Below the pieces are notes generated by a model that was given only the letters and a program-made list of their open reading frames with translations, did no database searches and was not told the DNA's origin. 64,000 nt of DNA, from positions 186,001 through 250,000 of the forward strand of contig CAVXOR010000004.1 in assembly GCA_963763475.1 (NCBI GenBank), written 5' to 3'. A program made the position numbers and the translations under genes. Shown piece by piece: positions 56,769-64,000 of the stretch. Source of the DNA: AC-32 sp963763475. Lineage in GTDB: Bacteria > Actinomycetota > Thermoleophilia > Gaiellales > Gaiellaceae. Positions within the stretch are counted from its first letter, which is position 1. Every line of letters begins with the position of its first letter.

Positions 56769-57835
56769 GGGATTCGCTCCAGATACGCACGCCAGGCGCC
56801 GACGAAATCGCCGACCGAGTCGCCACCGAACTTCTCGAGGGCCGCCCGGGCAAGCTCGAACGCGACTGCCGCCTCGGCCACCACGGCCAGCGCCTCGACC
56901 GCGGCCACGTCGCTGCGCTCGACCAGCGCGTCTCCCGCCTCGCCGGTCTCGAGGTCGACCGAGCGCAGCGGCCGCATCAGCGTCGGCAAAGGCTTCATCG
57001 CCGCTCTCACGACAACCGGCTCGCCGTTCGAGACGCCGCCTTCGAGGCCGCCGGCGAAGTTGGTCTCGCGGTAGAGCGTCCCGTCGGCGTCGGCCAGGAT
57101 CTCGTCGTGCGCCTCCGAGCCACGCCGCTCGGCCAGCTCGAAGCCTGCGCCGAGCTCGACGCCCTTGACCGCCTGGATGCCCATCAGCGCCGCCGCCAGC
57201 CGCGCATCCAGCCGCTCGTCCTTCGAGGCGTAGGAGCCGAGGCCCGGCGGCACGCCGCGGGCGACCACCTCGACCACGCCGCCGACCGTGTCGCGATCGG
57301 CCCGGGCCTCGTCGATCCGGGCCTCGAGCCCCTCGGTCACGACGCCGCCCTCGACCGAGACCTCGATCTGCGCGAGCAGCGCCTTGGCCACAGCGCCCGC
57401 GGCGACCGCGACGGCCGTCTGACGCGCACTTGCCCGCTCCAGCGCGTCGCGCGCGTCGGCGAGGCCGTGCTTGAGCGAGCCCGCGAGGTCGGCGTGCCCC
57501 GGTCGCGGCAGTGTCACCGGCTTTGTGCCCTTGCCCGACGGCTCGCCCTCGGGCGGCCACGCGCTCATCCCCCACTCCCAGTTCTTGTGGTCGCGGTTCC
57601 GGACGACGAGGGCCAGCGGCGTCCCGAGCGTACGCCCGTGACGGAGGCCGGCCAGCACCTCGACCGTGTCCTGCTCGAGTTGCTGCCGCGGGCTGCGGCC
57701 GTAGCCCTGCTGGCGCCGCGCGAGGTCGGCGTCGATCGCCTCGCGGGCGAGCACGAGCCCCGCAGGCAGGCCGCCGACGATCGCCACGAGCGCGGGCCCG
57801 TGCGACTCGCCTGCGGTGAAGAGCCTCAGCGTCAT
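56753..57835 (-). CDS. aroC: Chorismate synthase
   Basis: A 360-residue FMN-dependent enzyme. Signatures are FTAGESHGPALVAIVGGLPA at the N-terminus, RRQQGYGRSPRQQLEQDTVE, GRTLGTPLALVVRNRDHKNW, RPGHADLAGSLKHGLADARD and ASARQTAVAVAAGAVAKALL; near the end ERSDVAAVEALAVVAEAAVA. It converts EPSP to chorismate, the end of the shikimate pathway. The ATG overlaps the aroE stop by 4 nt. Confidence 0.96.
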   Translation of the reverse strand: MTLRLFTAGESHGPALVAIVGGLPAGLVLAREAIDADLARRQQGYGRSPRQQLEQDTVEVLAGLRHGRTLGTPLALVVRNRDHKNWEWGMSAWPPEGEPSGKGTKPVTLPRPGHADLAGSLKHGLADARDALERASARQTAVAVAAGAVAKALLAQIEVSVEGGVVTEGLEARIDEARADRDTVGGVVEVVARGVPPGLGSYASKDERLDARLAAALMGIQAVKGVELGAGFELAERRGSEAHDEILADADGTLYRETNFAGGLEGGVSNGEPVVVRAAMKPLPTLMRPLRSVDLETGEAGDALVERSDVAAVEALAVVAEAAVAFELARAALEKFGGDSVGDFVGAWRAYLERIPWRTR

Positions 57836-58521
57836 TTTGCTAAGCCTAGGGCGCTGCGCATCGCCTCAACAGGGGCGGGCTGCCCCGTCCAGAGCGCGAA
57901 CGACGCTGCGCCCTGCCGCACGAGCGCCTCGTAGCCGTCCACCACCTCGCAGCCCGCCGCGCGCGCCGCATCGACGAGGGCGGTCGGCCGGCCGTCCCCG
58001 CGGTAGGCCAGGTCAACCACCGTCTGGGCTGGACGCGGCTTGACCAGCAGCTCGTCCCGCAGTGGGGTCGCGTTCACGATCAGGTCGGCACCGGAGGCGT
58101 CGGGCGGCCATTCGCCGCGCCGCGAGAACACGCGCACCTCGCCGCGCAGCCCGGGCAGCAGCGCCTTGGCCGCGCCGCCCGCGCCGATCAGGCAGACGCG
58201 CTCGGACCGGATCCCTGCCACGATCTCCTGGTCGGTGTTGAACCCGAGCACGCGCGAGTCGCGGAAGACGAGCGTGTTCACCGACTCGCCGTCGGCCTCG
58301 TCGCAGAGCACTGCGGCTGCCAGCTTGTGCGGGATCGTCACGTTCGCGCCCGCCCAGTCCTCGCCTCGGAGCCGTTGCACCGTCGGCGCGAGCTCCTCGG
58401 GCGAGACCTCGAGCGCGACGTACTCCCAATCGAGCCCGGCCGCAGCGAAGGCGGCGTTCTGCATCCGCGGCGAGAGCGACTCGCCGACGGGCTTGCCGAG
58501 CAGCGCCACCCGCCGGCTCAT
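57832..58521 (-). CDS. aroE: Shikimate dehydrogenase, compact
   Basis: A 229-residue protein, about 40 residues shorter than typical AroE. Motifs: LLGKPVGESLSPRMQNAAFA (shikimate SxS), GANVTIPHKLAAAVLCDEAD (catalytic Lys; Asn-Val-Thr), ESVNTLVFRDSRVLGFNTDQ, the nucleotide loop VCLIGAGGAAKALLP, and FSRRGEWPPDASGADLIVNA, then VVDLAYRG and GYEALVRQGAASFALWTGQP. The shortening falls in the NADP domain between the glycine loop and VNATP. All key residues are kept. Confidence 0.93.
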   Translation of the reverse strand: MSRRVALLGKPVGESLSPRMQNAAFAAAGLDWEYVALEVSPEELAPTVQRLRGEDWAGANVTIPHKLAAAVLCDEADGESVNTLVFRDSRVLGFNTDQEIVAGIRSERVCLIGAGGAAKALLPGLRGEVRVFSRRGEWPPDASGADLIVNATPLRDELLVKPRPAQTVVDLAYRGDGRPTALVDAARAAGCEVVDGYEALVRQGAASFALWTGQPAPVEAMRSALGLAK

Positions 58522-59411
58522 CGGTAGCCGTGCTGGGCCTTGTACCGCTCGAACTCCGCCGAGCTGGCCGTGAAGAAGTGGTGCTTCTTGTCCGGCTTCG
58601 CGACGAAGTAGAGGTAGTCCACCTTCGCCGGGTGCGCGGCCGCCTGCAGCGAGGCGAGCCCCGGCGCGCCGATCGGCGTCGGCGGCAGGCCCGCGTGCTT
58701 GCGCAGGTTGTAGGGCGTCGGGTTGGCGAGCTGGGACTCGTGGATCGACTCCGTCGGCGGGATGTCGAGGCCGTAGCGCAGCGCCGCGTCGATCCCGAGC
58801 GCCATCCGCGCGTGCAACCGGTTGTAGATCACCGCCGAGACGAGCTGGCGCTCCTCGGGCGCGGGCGTCTCCTTCTCGATCATCGAGGCGATGATCAGCA
58901 GGTCGTACGGGGTCAGGTTCTTCGAGCGCGCGTAGCCGAGGTTCAGCTTGGCCCAGTTCGCACGGAACGCCTTCAGCTGCGCGGCGACCAACTGCGGAGA
59001 GGTCTCGCGCGCGGTGAATTCGTAGGTCGCCGGGAAGAGGAAGCCCTCGAGCGAGTACGCCTTCGCCCCGAAGCCCGGCTGGCGTCGCGGCCGGGCGGTG
59101 GCTGCCAGGTACGGCTGCGCCTTCAGGCGCACGCGCTTGCCCCGCTCGCGCTGGGCGATCTGCGCGACGGCCGTCACGCGTGCGGCCATCTGCTTTCGCG
59201 TGAAACCCTCCGGGAAGACGATCCGGAACGGTTTCGGCGCGGCGATCACCGTCGGTGGCGGCGGCTTCTCCTGCTCGTTGCCGCCGACGCTGGCGACCGC
59301 GAACCACGCGATTGCGAACCCCGCCACGAGCACGCCGAGCGCGACCAGGCGGCGGCGCCAGACCACCGACCGCGGCGTCCGCCTGGGCGGCCGCGGCCGC
59401 GGCGGCATCAT
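58518..59411 (-). CDS. mltG: Endolytic transglycosylase MltG
   Basis: About 297 residues (MPPRPRPPRRTPRS start). A single membrane helix (LVALGVLVAGFAIAWFAVAS) follows a Pro/Arg-rich cytoplasmic tail. The YceG domain shows FRIVFPEGFTRKQMAARV (LysM-like part), YSLEGFLFPATYEF, the catalytic Glu in LLIIASMIEKETPAPEERQL, VIYNRLHARMALGIDAALRY and YNLRKHAGLPPTPIGAPGLA. It cuts nascent glycan strands and sets their length. The ATG overlapping the ruvX stop (ATGATG) was chosen; a GTG 7 codons earlier is possible. Confidence 0.94.
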   Translation of the reverse strand: MMPPRPRPPRRTPRSVVWRRRLVALGVLVAGFAIAWFAVASVGGNEQEKPPPPTVIAAPKPFRIVFPEGFTRKQMAARVTAVAQIAQRERGKRVRLKAQPYLAATARPRRQPGFGAKAYSLEGFLFPATYEFTARETSPQLVAAQLKAFRANWAKLNLGYARSKNLTPYDLLIIASMIEKETPAPEERQLVSAVIYNRLHARMALGIDAALRYGLDIPPTESIHESQLANPTPYNLRKHAGLPPTPIGAPGLASLQAAAHPAKVDYLYFVAKPDKKHHFFTASSAEFERYKAQHGYR

Positions 59412-59806
59412 TCCCGGCCGCTGCTCGACCACGCGAGGTAGCTGGACAGCAAGTGGGCCGCGGCGCGCGCGTCCTCGGGCGCCTCGTCCGAGCCGACGCT
59501 CGTCGCGAGGCCGGTGGTGAAGCGCTCGTCGTAGCTCTCGACCGGCACGTCGAGGGCCGCCCGGAGGGCCTCGACGAAGTCGTCGGTCTCGCGGGCCTGG
59601 GCGCCGTGCTCGCCGCGCAGCGTCAGCGGGAGCCCCACGACGACGCGCTCGGCCGCCTGCTCGCGGACAATCTCGGCGACGCGCTGCAGGCCGGCATCGC
59701 TGGCGGCCCGCTCCACCACACCGAGCGGCCGTGCGATGGTGCCGGTCGGGTCCGAGACCGCGATGCCCGTCCTCGCCGAGCCGTAGTCGAGCGCGATCAC
59801 TTTCAA
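59408..59806 (-). CDS. ruvX: Putative pre-16S rRNA nuclease / Holliday junction resolvase-like YqgF
   Basis: A 132-residue RNase H-fold protein: VIALDYGSARTGIAVSDPTG (catalytic Asp), VVVGLPLTLRGEHGAQARET (GLPL motif) and VESYDERFTT (Asp-Glu). The last catalytic Asp lies near SDEAPEDARAAAHLL. YqgF matures the 16S 5' end in E. coli. The position alaS–ruvX–mltG–aroE is common in actinobacteria. Confidence 0.94.
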   Translation of the reverse strand: MKVIALDYGSARTGIAVSDPTGTIARPLGVVERAASDAGLQRVAEIVREQAAERVVVGLPLTLRGEHGAQARETDDFVEALRAALDVPVESYDERFTTGLATSVGSDEAPEDARAAAHLLSSYLAWSSSGRE

Positions 59807-62328
59807 CCCAAGGCCCGCCGCAGCGCTTCCTCCGCCTTCGCGAGCGCGTCGCCGAGCTTCTCGGGGTCGCGGCCGCCGGCGCGCGCCATCGTCGCCCGCC
59901 CGCCGCCGCCGCCGCCGACTTCGGCCGCAGCCTCCTTGATCACGGCGACCGCGTCGAGCCGTCCCTCCAGCGACTGGTCGAAATTGGCGACGAGGTGGAC
60001 GCGCCCGTCCTCGGCCGCGCCGAGCACGACGGCCGCCGGCGAGCGCGCCTGCTTGATCCGGTCGGACTCTTCCAGCAGCGTGTCGGCGTCGACCCCCGCC
60101 GCCTGGCCGACGAAGACGTTGACGCCGCCGATCGACTCCTCGCTGCGCGGCTCGACGTTCACCTCGACCTTTTCGACCCTGGCAGGCCCCTCGCGCCGCG
60201 CCCGCTCGAGCTCGGCCCGCAGCTCGGCCGCCTCCTCGGCGCGTCCGTGCAGCAACGCGTAGGCCTCACCCGAGGTGACGGCTTCGATTCGCCGCGTGCC
60301 CGAGCCGACCGAGCTCTCCGAGGTGATCACGAATGGGCCGATCTCCGCGGTCGCGCGCACGTGCGTACCGCCGCAGAGCTCGCGCGACCAGCCCGCGATG
60401 TCCACCAGCCGCACTTCGTCGCCGTACTTCTCGCCGAACAGCATCATCGCGCCGAGCCGCCGCGCCTCCTCGAGTGGGACGATGTAGGCCCGCACCGGCA
60501 GGTTGCGGAAGATCGCCTCGTTTACGTGCCGCTCCACCTCGCTCCGCTCCTCCTCCGTGACCGGCTGCGGATGGCTGAAGTCGAAGCGCAGCTTGTCCGG
60601 CCGCACGGCCGACCCGGCCTGCCGCGCGTGCTCGCCGAGCAAGTCCTGCAGCGCCTTGTGCAGCAGGTGCGTGGCGGTGTGGTTGGCCATCGTCGGGAAG
60701 CGCACGCTCCACGGCACGACCGCGCGCACTCGCATGCCCTCGCCGAAACCCTCGCCTTCGAGCGTGAGCACCTGGTCGTCCCCCGGTAGGCGCGTCGCCT
60801 CGACGAGCTCCGCCCGCGCGCCGGTCTCCTCGTTCTCGATGAAGCCGCCGTCGCTCACCTGGCCGCCGCCGGCCGGATAGAACGGCGACGACTCGAGCTT
60901 CGCCTGGAAGCGGCCGTCGCCAAGATCCTCGTAGGCCAGGATCGCCGTCAGCACGTCGGTCTTCTCGTGGCCGACGAACTCGCTGCGGACGTCGCCGGAG
61001 ACGCGTACCTCGACCTCGGGCGCAGGCTTGCGCGAGCGCAGCCGCTGCTCCTCCATCAGCTCGCGGAAGCGGTCCTCGGCGACCGGCAGCCCGCGCTCGC
61101 GGGCCAGCTCCTCGGTCAGCTCGAGCGGGAAGCCGTAGGTGTCGTGCAGCTTGAACGCCTCCTCGCCGGAGATCTCGCCGTCGCCTGCCGCCTCCTCGAA
61201 GAGGGTCAGCCCACGGGTGAGCGTCTCGCCGAAGCGCTGCTCCTCCTCGGCCAGCGCGCGCTCGATCTCCTCGCGCGCACCGGTGAGCTCGGGGTACCCC
61301 TCGCCCATCTGCTCGACGACGACGCCCGCGAGGCCCGCCACGAACGGCGGCTCGAGCCCGATCCGCCCGGCCTGCAGCACCGCGCGCCGGATCACTCTCC
61401 TCAGCACGTAGCCGCGGCCCTCGTTGGAGGGCGTCACGCCGTCCGCGACGAGGAAGGTCATCCCGCGCCCGTGGTCGGCCAGGATCCGGTGCGCCTTCGT
61501 CGCCCGCTCGCTCTCGCCGTAGGCGACGCCGGACTTCCCGGCGATCCACGCCATGATCTCCTGGTAGCCGTCGGTGTCGTAGACCGACTCGACCTGCTGC
61601 AGGATCCGAGCACCGCGCTCGAGGCCGAGGCCGGTGTCGATGTTCTGCTTCGGCAGCGGCGTCAGCGAGCCGTCGGCGTGGAGCTCGAACTCCATGAAGA
61701 CGAGGTTCCAGAACTCGAGGAAGCGGTCGCAGTCGCACCCCGGGGCGCATTCCGCCCGCCCGCAGCCGACGTCTTGGCCCCAGTCGTAGAACATCTCCGA
61801 GTCCGGGCCGCACGGGCCCGGCCCGCCGACCGACCAGAAGTTGTCCGCGCGCGGCAGCCGCACGATCCGCTCGGGCGGCATGCCCACGGCCTCCCAGGCG
61901 CGCACCGCGACCTCGTCCTCGCCCAGCCCGAGCTCCGAGTCGCCCGCGAACACCGTCACCCAGATCCGGTCGAGGTCGAGCTTCATGTGCTCGAACATGA
62001 ACTCCCAGGCGAACTCGACGGCACCGTCCTTGAAGTACTGGCCGAACGAGAAGTTGCCGAGCATCTCGAAGAAGGTCAGCGTCCTCTTGTTCAGGCCGAC
62101 GTCGTCGATGTCGGGCGTCCGGAAGACCTTCTGCACAGTCGTCAGCAGCGGCGCCGGTGGCTCCTCGAACCCGAGGAAGAACGGCATCAACGGCTGCATC
62201 CCGGCCGAGATCAGCAGTGTCGAGCGGTCGTCGGCGCGCGGGATCAGCGGCGCCGAGGGCCGGAACTCGTGGCCCTTCGACTCGAAGAACTCGCGGAAGC
62301 CCGCGCGCAGCTCGGCGGTCGTTCGCAC
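59803..62328 (-). CDS. alaS: Alanyl-tRNA synthetase
   Basis: An 841-residue class II enzyme, slightly shorter than 875. Catalytic core: FREFFESKGHEFRPSAPLIP, KVFRTPDIDDVGLNKRTLTF, FEMLGNFSFGQYFKDGAVEF and GLGLERGARILQQVE; zinc-containing editing domain: NHTATHLLHKALQDLLGEHA and RELCGGTHVRATAEIGPFVI; the C-Ala domain is at about 690–841 with the glycine-rich GGGGGGRATMARAGG. It charges and proofreads tRNA-Ala. It follows the sigma-factor gene by 19 nt. The start is GTG. Confidence 0.97.
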   Translation of the reverse strand: MRTTAELRAGFREFFESKGHEFRPSAPLIPRADDRSTLLISAGMQPLMPFFLGFEEPPAPLLTTVQKVFRTPDIDDVGLNKRTLTFFEMLGNFSFGQYFKDGAVEFAWEFMFEHMKLDLDRIWVTVFAGDSELGLGEDEVAVRAWEAVGMPPERIVRLPRADNFWSVGGPGPCGPDSEMFYDWGQDVGCGRAECAPGCDCDRFLEFWNLVFMEFELHADGSLTPLPKQNIDTGLGLERGARILQQVESVYDTDGYQEIMAWIAGKSGVAYGESERATKAHRILADHGRGMTFLVADGVTPSNEGRGYVLRRVIRRAVLQAGRIGLEPPFVAGLAGVVVEQMGEGYPELTGAREEIERALAEEEQRFGETLTRGLTLFEEAAGDGEISGEEAFKLHDTYGFPLELTEELARERGLPVAEDRFRELMEEQRLRSRKPAPEVEVRVSGDVRSEFVGHEKTDVLTAILAYEDLGDGRFQAKLESSPFYPAGGGQVSDGGFIENEETGARAELVEATRLPGDDQVLTLEGEGFGEGMRVRAVVPWSVRFPTMANHTATHLLHKALQDLLGEHARQAGSAVRPDKLRFDFSHPQPVTEEERSEVERHVNEAIFRNLPVRAYIVPLEEARRLGAMMLFGEKYGDEVRLVDIAGWSRELCGGTHVRATAEIGPFVITSESSVGSGTRRIEAVTSGEAYALLHGRAEEAAELRAELERARREGPARVEKVEVNVEPRSEESIGGVNVFVGQAAGVDADTLLEESDRIKQARSPAAVVLGAAEDGRVHLVANFDQSLEGRLDAVAVIKEAAAEVGGGGGGRATMARAGGRDPEKLGDALAKAEEALRRALG

Positions 62329-62347
62329 CCGATCGATTCTAGGTGCG

Positions 62348-63097
62348 CTACGCGGACTGCTCGGCCGCGATCTCCTCGCGGATCTTCTCGAGCGAGCGGC
62401 GAATCAGGCGCGAGACGTGCATCTGCGAGATGCCGACCTGCTGCGCGATCTGCGACTGGGTGAGGCCCTCGAAGAAGCGCAGGTGCAGGATCTTCCGCTC
62501 GCGCTCGTCGAGAACCCGGAAGCCGGGCTCGAGCACCGCCCGGTCCTCCGAGACCTCGTACTGGTGCTCCTCGGTGCCGAGCGACTCGAGCGGATCGAGC
62601 TCACCGTCGTCGTCTCCTCCACCCGAGCCGGCCGAGAGCGAGAGCGAGGTGTATGCGCGGCCGCTCTCGAGCGCCTCGAGTACCTCTTCGTCCGTGACGC
62701 TCGCTGCCTTCGCCAGCTCGGGGATGGTCGGCGAGCGGCCGTTCTGGACGGTCAGCTCCTCGATCAGGCGCGAGAGCTGGATGTTCAGCTCCTGCAGGCC
62801 GCGCGGAACCCGCACCGACCAGCCGCGGTCGCGGAAATGGCGCTTGATCTCGCCGATGATGTTCGGCGTCGCATAGGTGGTCAGCTCGACGCCGCGGTTG
62901 ACGTCGAAGCGGTCGATCGCCTTGATCAGGCCGATCGCGCCGATCTGGACGAGGTCTTCGAGCTGCTCGCCGCGGTACGAGTAGCGCCGCGCCAGCGAGC
63001 GCACCAGCGACATGTACTGCTCGATCAGCTGCTCGCGGGCGGCGAGGTCGCCTTGCTCGTGATACCGCCGCAGCAGGACCTTGTCGCTCTGCTGCAT
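62348..63097 (-). CDS. SigB/SigF/SigG-family RNA polymerase sigma factor
   Basis: A 249-residue group 3 sigma factor with regions 2, 3 and 4. Region 2: QYMSLVRSLARRYSYRGEQL, EDLVQIGAIGLIKAIDRFDV and YATPNIIGEIKRHFRDRGWS; region 3: VPRGLQELNIQLSRLIEELT and RSPTIPELAKAASVTDEEVL; region 4: RKILHLRFFEGLTQSQIAQQ and VGISQMHVSRLIRRSLEKI. It resembles stress or sporulation sigma factors controlled by partner switching. The gene starts 1 nt into the stop of an RsbW-like gene, so the two are coupled. It lies at the head of a housekeeping operon (alaS onward). Confidence 0.94.
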   Translation of the reverse strand: MQQSDKVLLRRYHEQGDLAAREQLIEQYMSLVRSLARRYSYRGEQLEDLVQIGAIGLIKAIDRFDVNRGVELTTYATPNIIGEIKRHFRDRGWSVRVPRGLQELNIQLSRLIEELTVQNGRSPTIPELAKAASVTDEEVLEALESGRAYTSLSLSAGSGGGDDDGELDPLESLGTEEHQYEVSEDRAVLEPGFRVLDERERKILHLRFFEGLTQSQIAQQVGISQMHVSRLIRRSLEKIREEIAAEQSA

Positions 63098-63468
63098 CAG
63101 CCGGCACTGTCCGTGTTCTTGGTCAGCTCGAGCCAGCCGTCGCCGCCCAGCTCGTAGCCGTCGAGCACCGTCTCCAAGATCCGCTTCAGGCTCACGCCGT
63201 CGTCGTCGCGCTCGAGCTCGGCCTGCAGCGAGTCCGTCGTGAACGGCCCGACCCGAGTCACGATCGCGCGCTCGGCCAGACGCAGCTCGACCGTCACCTG
63301 CCCGTCTTCGGAGGCCCGCTCGAGCACCGCTTCGAGTGCCGTCTCGAGGTCGTCGATGCTCTCGAAGGTCAGGTTCCGTCGCGCGGCGACCCCGCCGAGC
63401 ACGAGGTGCGCGACTCCGTGGAACGGCTGTTCGCGTGGGATTGTCAATGTGATCAAGTCGCCAGTCAT
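63097..63468 (-). CDS. RsbW/SpoIIAB-like anti-sigma factor with degenerate ATP site
   Basis: A 123-residue GHKL-fold protein judged by pattern: FHGVAHLVLGGVAARRNLTF, then SIDDLETALEAVLERA, GQVTVELRLAERAIVTRVG and the final LKRILETVLDGYELG with WLELTKN. In RsbW/SpoIIAB the helix after E46 reads EAxTNAxxH and is followed by a DxGxG loop; here it is EAVLERAS and no DxGxG is found. The Asn, His and Gly residues that bind Mg-ATP are lost, so kinase activity is unlikely. The gene location directly before the sigma factor supports an anti-sigma role, but this is inference. Confidence 0.75.
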   Translation of the reverse strand: MTGDLITLTIPREQPFHGVAHLVLGGVAARRNLTFESIDDLETALEAVLERASEDGQVTVELRLAERAIVTRVGPFTTDSLQAELERDDDGVSLKRILETVLDGYELGGDGWLELTKNTDSAG

Positions 63469-64000
63469 TCGCCCTCCGATTGGAACGCGCCAAGGGCTGC
63501 GCGGGTTTCGGCTGGCTTGATCGTTCCGGCGCCCACCACGGCTCCGTCGTCGTAGAGCACCGCCGTCTGGCCCGGAGCGACGCCGTGCGCGGGCCGGTCC
63601 AGAGTCAGCCGGAAGCCGCCGTCGGCCTTCGTCACGTCCGCGCCGACCGCGGGCGAGCGGTAGCGCAGCTTTGCCTCCGCACGCTCTACGTCGAGGTACA
63701 GGCGGCCGCGGACCGTCAGCTCGCTGATTGCGAGCGCCGCCCGCGGGCCGACGACGACCGCGTTCGTCCCGGGCTCGCTGCGCAGCGCGTAGAGCGGCTG
63801 GCCGGCGGCAACGCCGAGGCCCTTGCGCTGGCCGGGCGTGAAGCGCCAGTAGCCGGCATGCCTGCCGAGCTCGGTGCCGTGCTCGTCCACGACGGGGCCG
63901 TCCGCGGCGGCCAGCCCGTGCCGCTCGAGGAAGTCGCGGTAGTCGCCGCCGGCGAGGAAGCACGCTTCCTGGCTCTCGGCGCGGCCCGCCGCCTCCAGGC
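63465..64000 (-). CDS. mnmA: tRNA-specific 2-thiouridylase MnmA, C-terminal part (cut by window edge)
   Basis: About 178 C-terminal residues are in the window. They include ESQEACFLAGGDYRDFLERH with the second catalytic Cys, the conserved ELGRHAGYWRFTPGQRKGLG, QPLYALRSEPGTNAVVVGPR and the C-terminal β-barrel ending RPAHGVAPGQTAVLYDDGAV. MnmA thiolates U34 of Lys, Glu and Gln tRNAs. The N-terminal PP-loop lies beyond the right edge. Its stop overlaps the RsbW-like ATG by 4 nt. Confidence 0.94.
   Translation of the reverse strand, partial: LEAAGRAESQEACFLAGGDYRDFLERHGLAAADGPVVDEHGTELGRHAGYWRFTPGQRKGLGVAAGQPLYALRSEPGTNAVVVGPRAALAISELTVRGRLYLDVERAEAKLRYRSPAVGADVTKADGGFRLTLDRPAHGVAPGQTAVLYDDGAVVGAGTIKPAETRAALGAFQSEGE

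Overview
The window comes from a high-GC actinobacterium. The best fit is the deep-branching class Thermoleophilia (Gaiellales/Solirubrobacterales type): gene order matches the actinobacterial recN–steA–steB–pyrG, efp–accB–accC–nusB and sepF–yggT–divIVA neighbourhoods, GTG starts are frequent, and many genes overlap by ATGA or GTGA. This placement is inferred from gene content and order; no 16S rRNA gene is present. I see no tRNA or rRNA genes, insertion sequences, prophage genes or CRISPR arrays, so this is core chromosome.

Layout. (1) 0–7.3 kb, minus strand, cell envelope and division: murA, a HisB-like gene, ridA, a DHH–CBS–nucleotidyltransferase gene, pgeF, yggS, sepF, yggT and the start of divIVA. 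The stretch 1.06–4.9 kb is full of frameshifts. (2) 7.3–12.3 kb: HD-domain protein, class V aminotransferase, EEP-family hydrolase, small conserved proteins and a GH15 glucoamylase/trehalase. (3) 12.5–17.9 kb: SOS mutagenesis genes, dnaE2 and imuB plus a DUF6504 protein; imuB has a textbook promoter carrying two LexA boxes. (4) 18–30 kb: metabolic and surface genes (alcohol dehydrogenase, ComB-like phosphatase, rhomboid protease, RTX-like secreted protein, lipoprotein, ppdK and its regulatory kinase, ring-cleaving dioxygenase, glyQS). (5) 30–39.6 kb: recO, glutaredoxin, fpg, the nucleoside-salvage pair pdp–deoB, ald, an aldo/keto reductase, a DUF3866 protein, an M20 peptidase and a PAS protein. 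(6) 39.6–46.6 kb: pyrG, a fused glycosyltransferase, steB/mctB, an SRPBCC protein, steA and recN. (7) 46.8–64 kb: about 20 minus-strand genes with gaps of at most 19 nt: mnmA, an RsbW-like gene, a SigB/SigF-type sigma factor, alaS, ruvX, mltG, aroE, aroC, aroKB, aroQ, pepQ, efp, an AccB fusion, accC, asp23-like, nusB, xseB, ispA, tlyA and nadK. Five of these cover dehydroquinate formation to chorismate.

Points most worth following. The accB gene is fused to a carboxyltransferase-like domain that has lost all four metal ligands. The HisB-like protein beside MurA has lost most of its Mn ligands. The RsbW-like protein upstream of the sigma factor has lost its ATP-binding motifs. Together these suggest a theme of non-catalytic paralogues kept within core operons. 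A GT2–MraY/WecA-like fusion sits in the steA/steB cell-separation locus. Two sequence-quality flags matter: efp is interrupted by an exact 130-bp-period tandem duplication, and pgeF, yggS and the DHH fusion carry about 16 single-base frame breaks, most likely assembly error rather than real gene loss.
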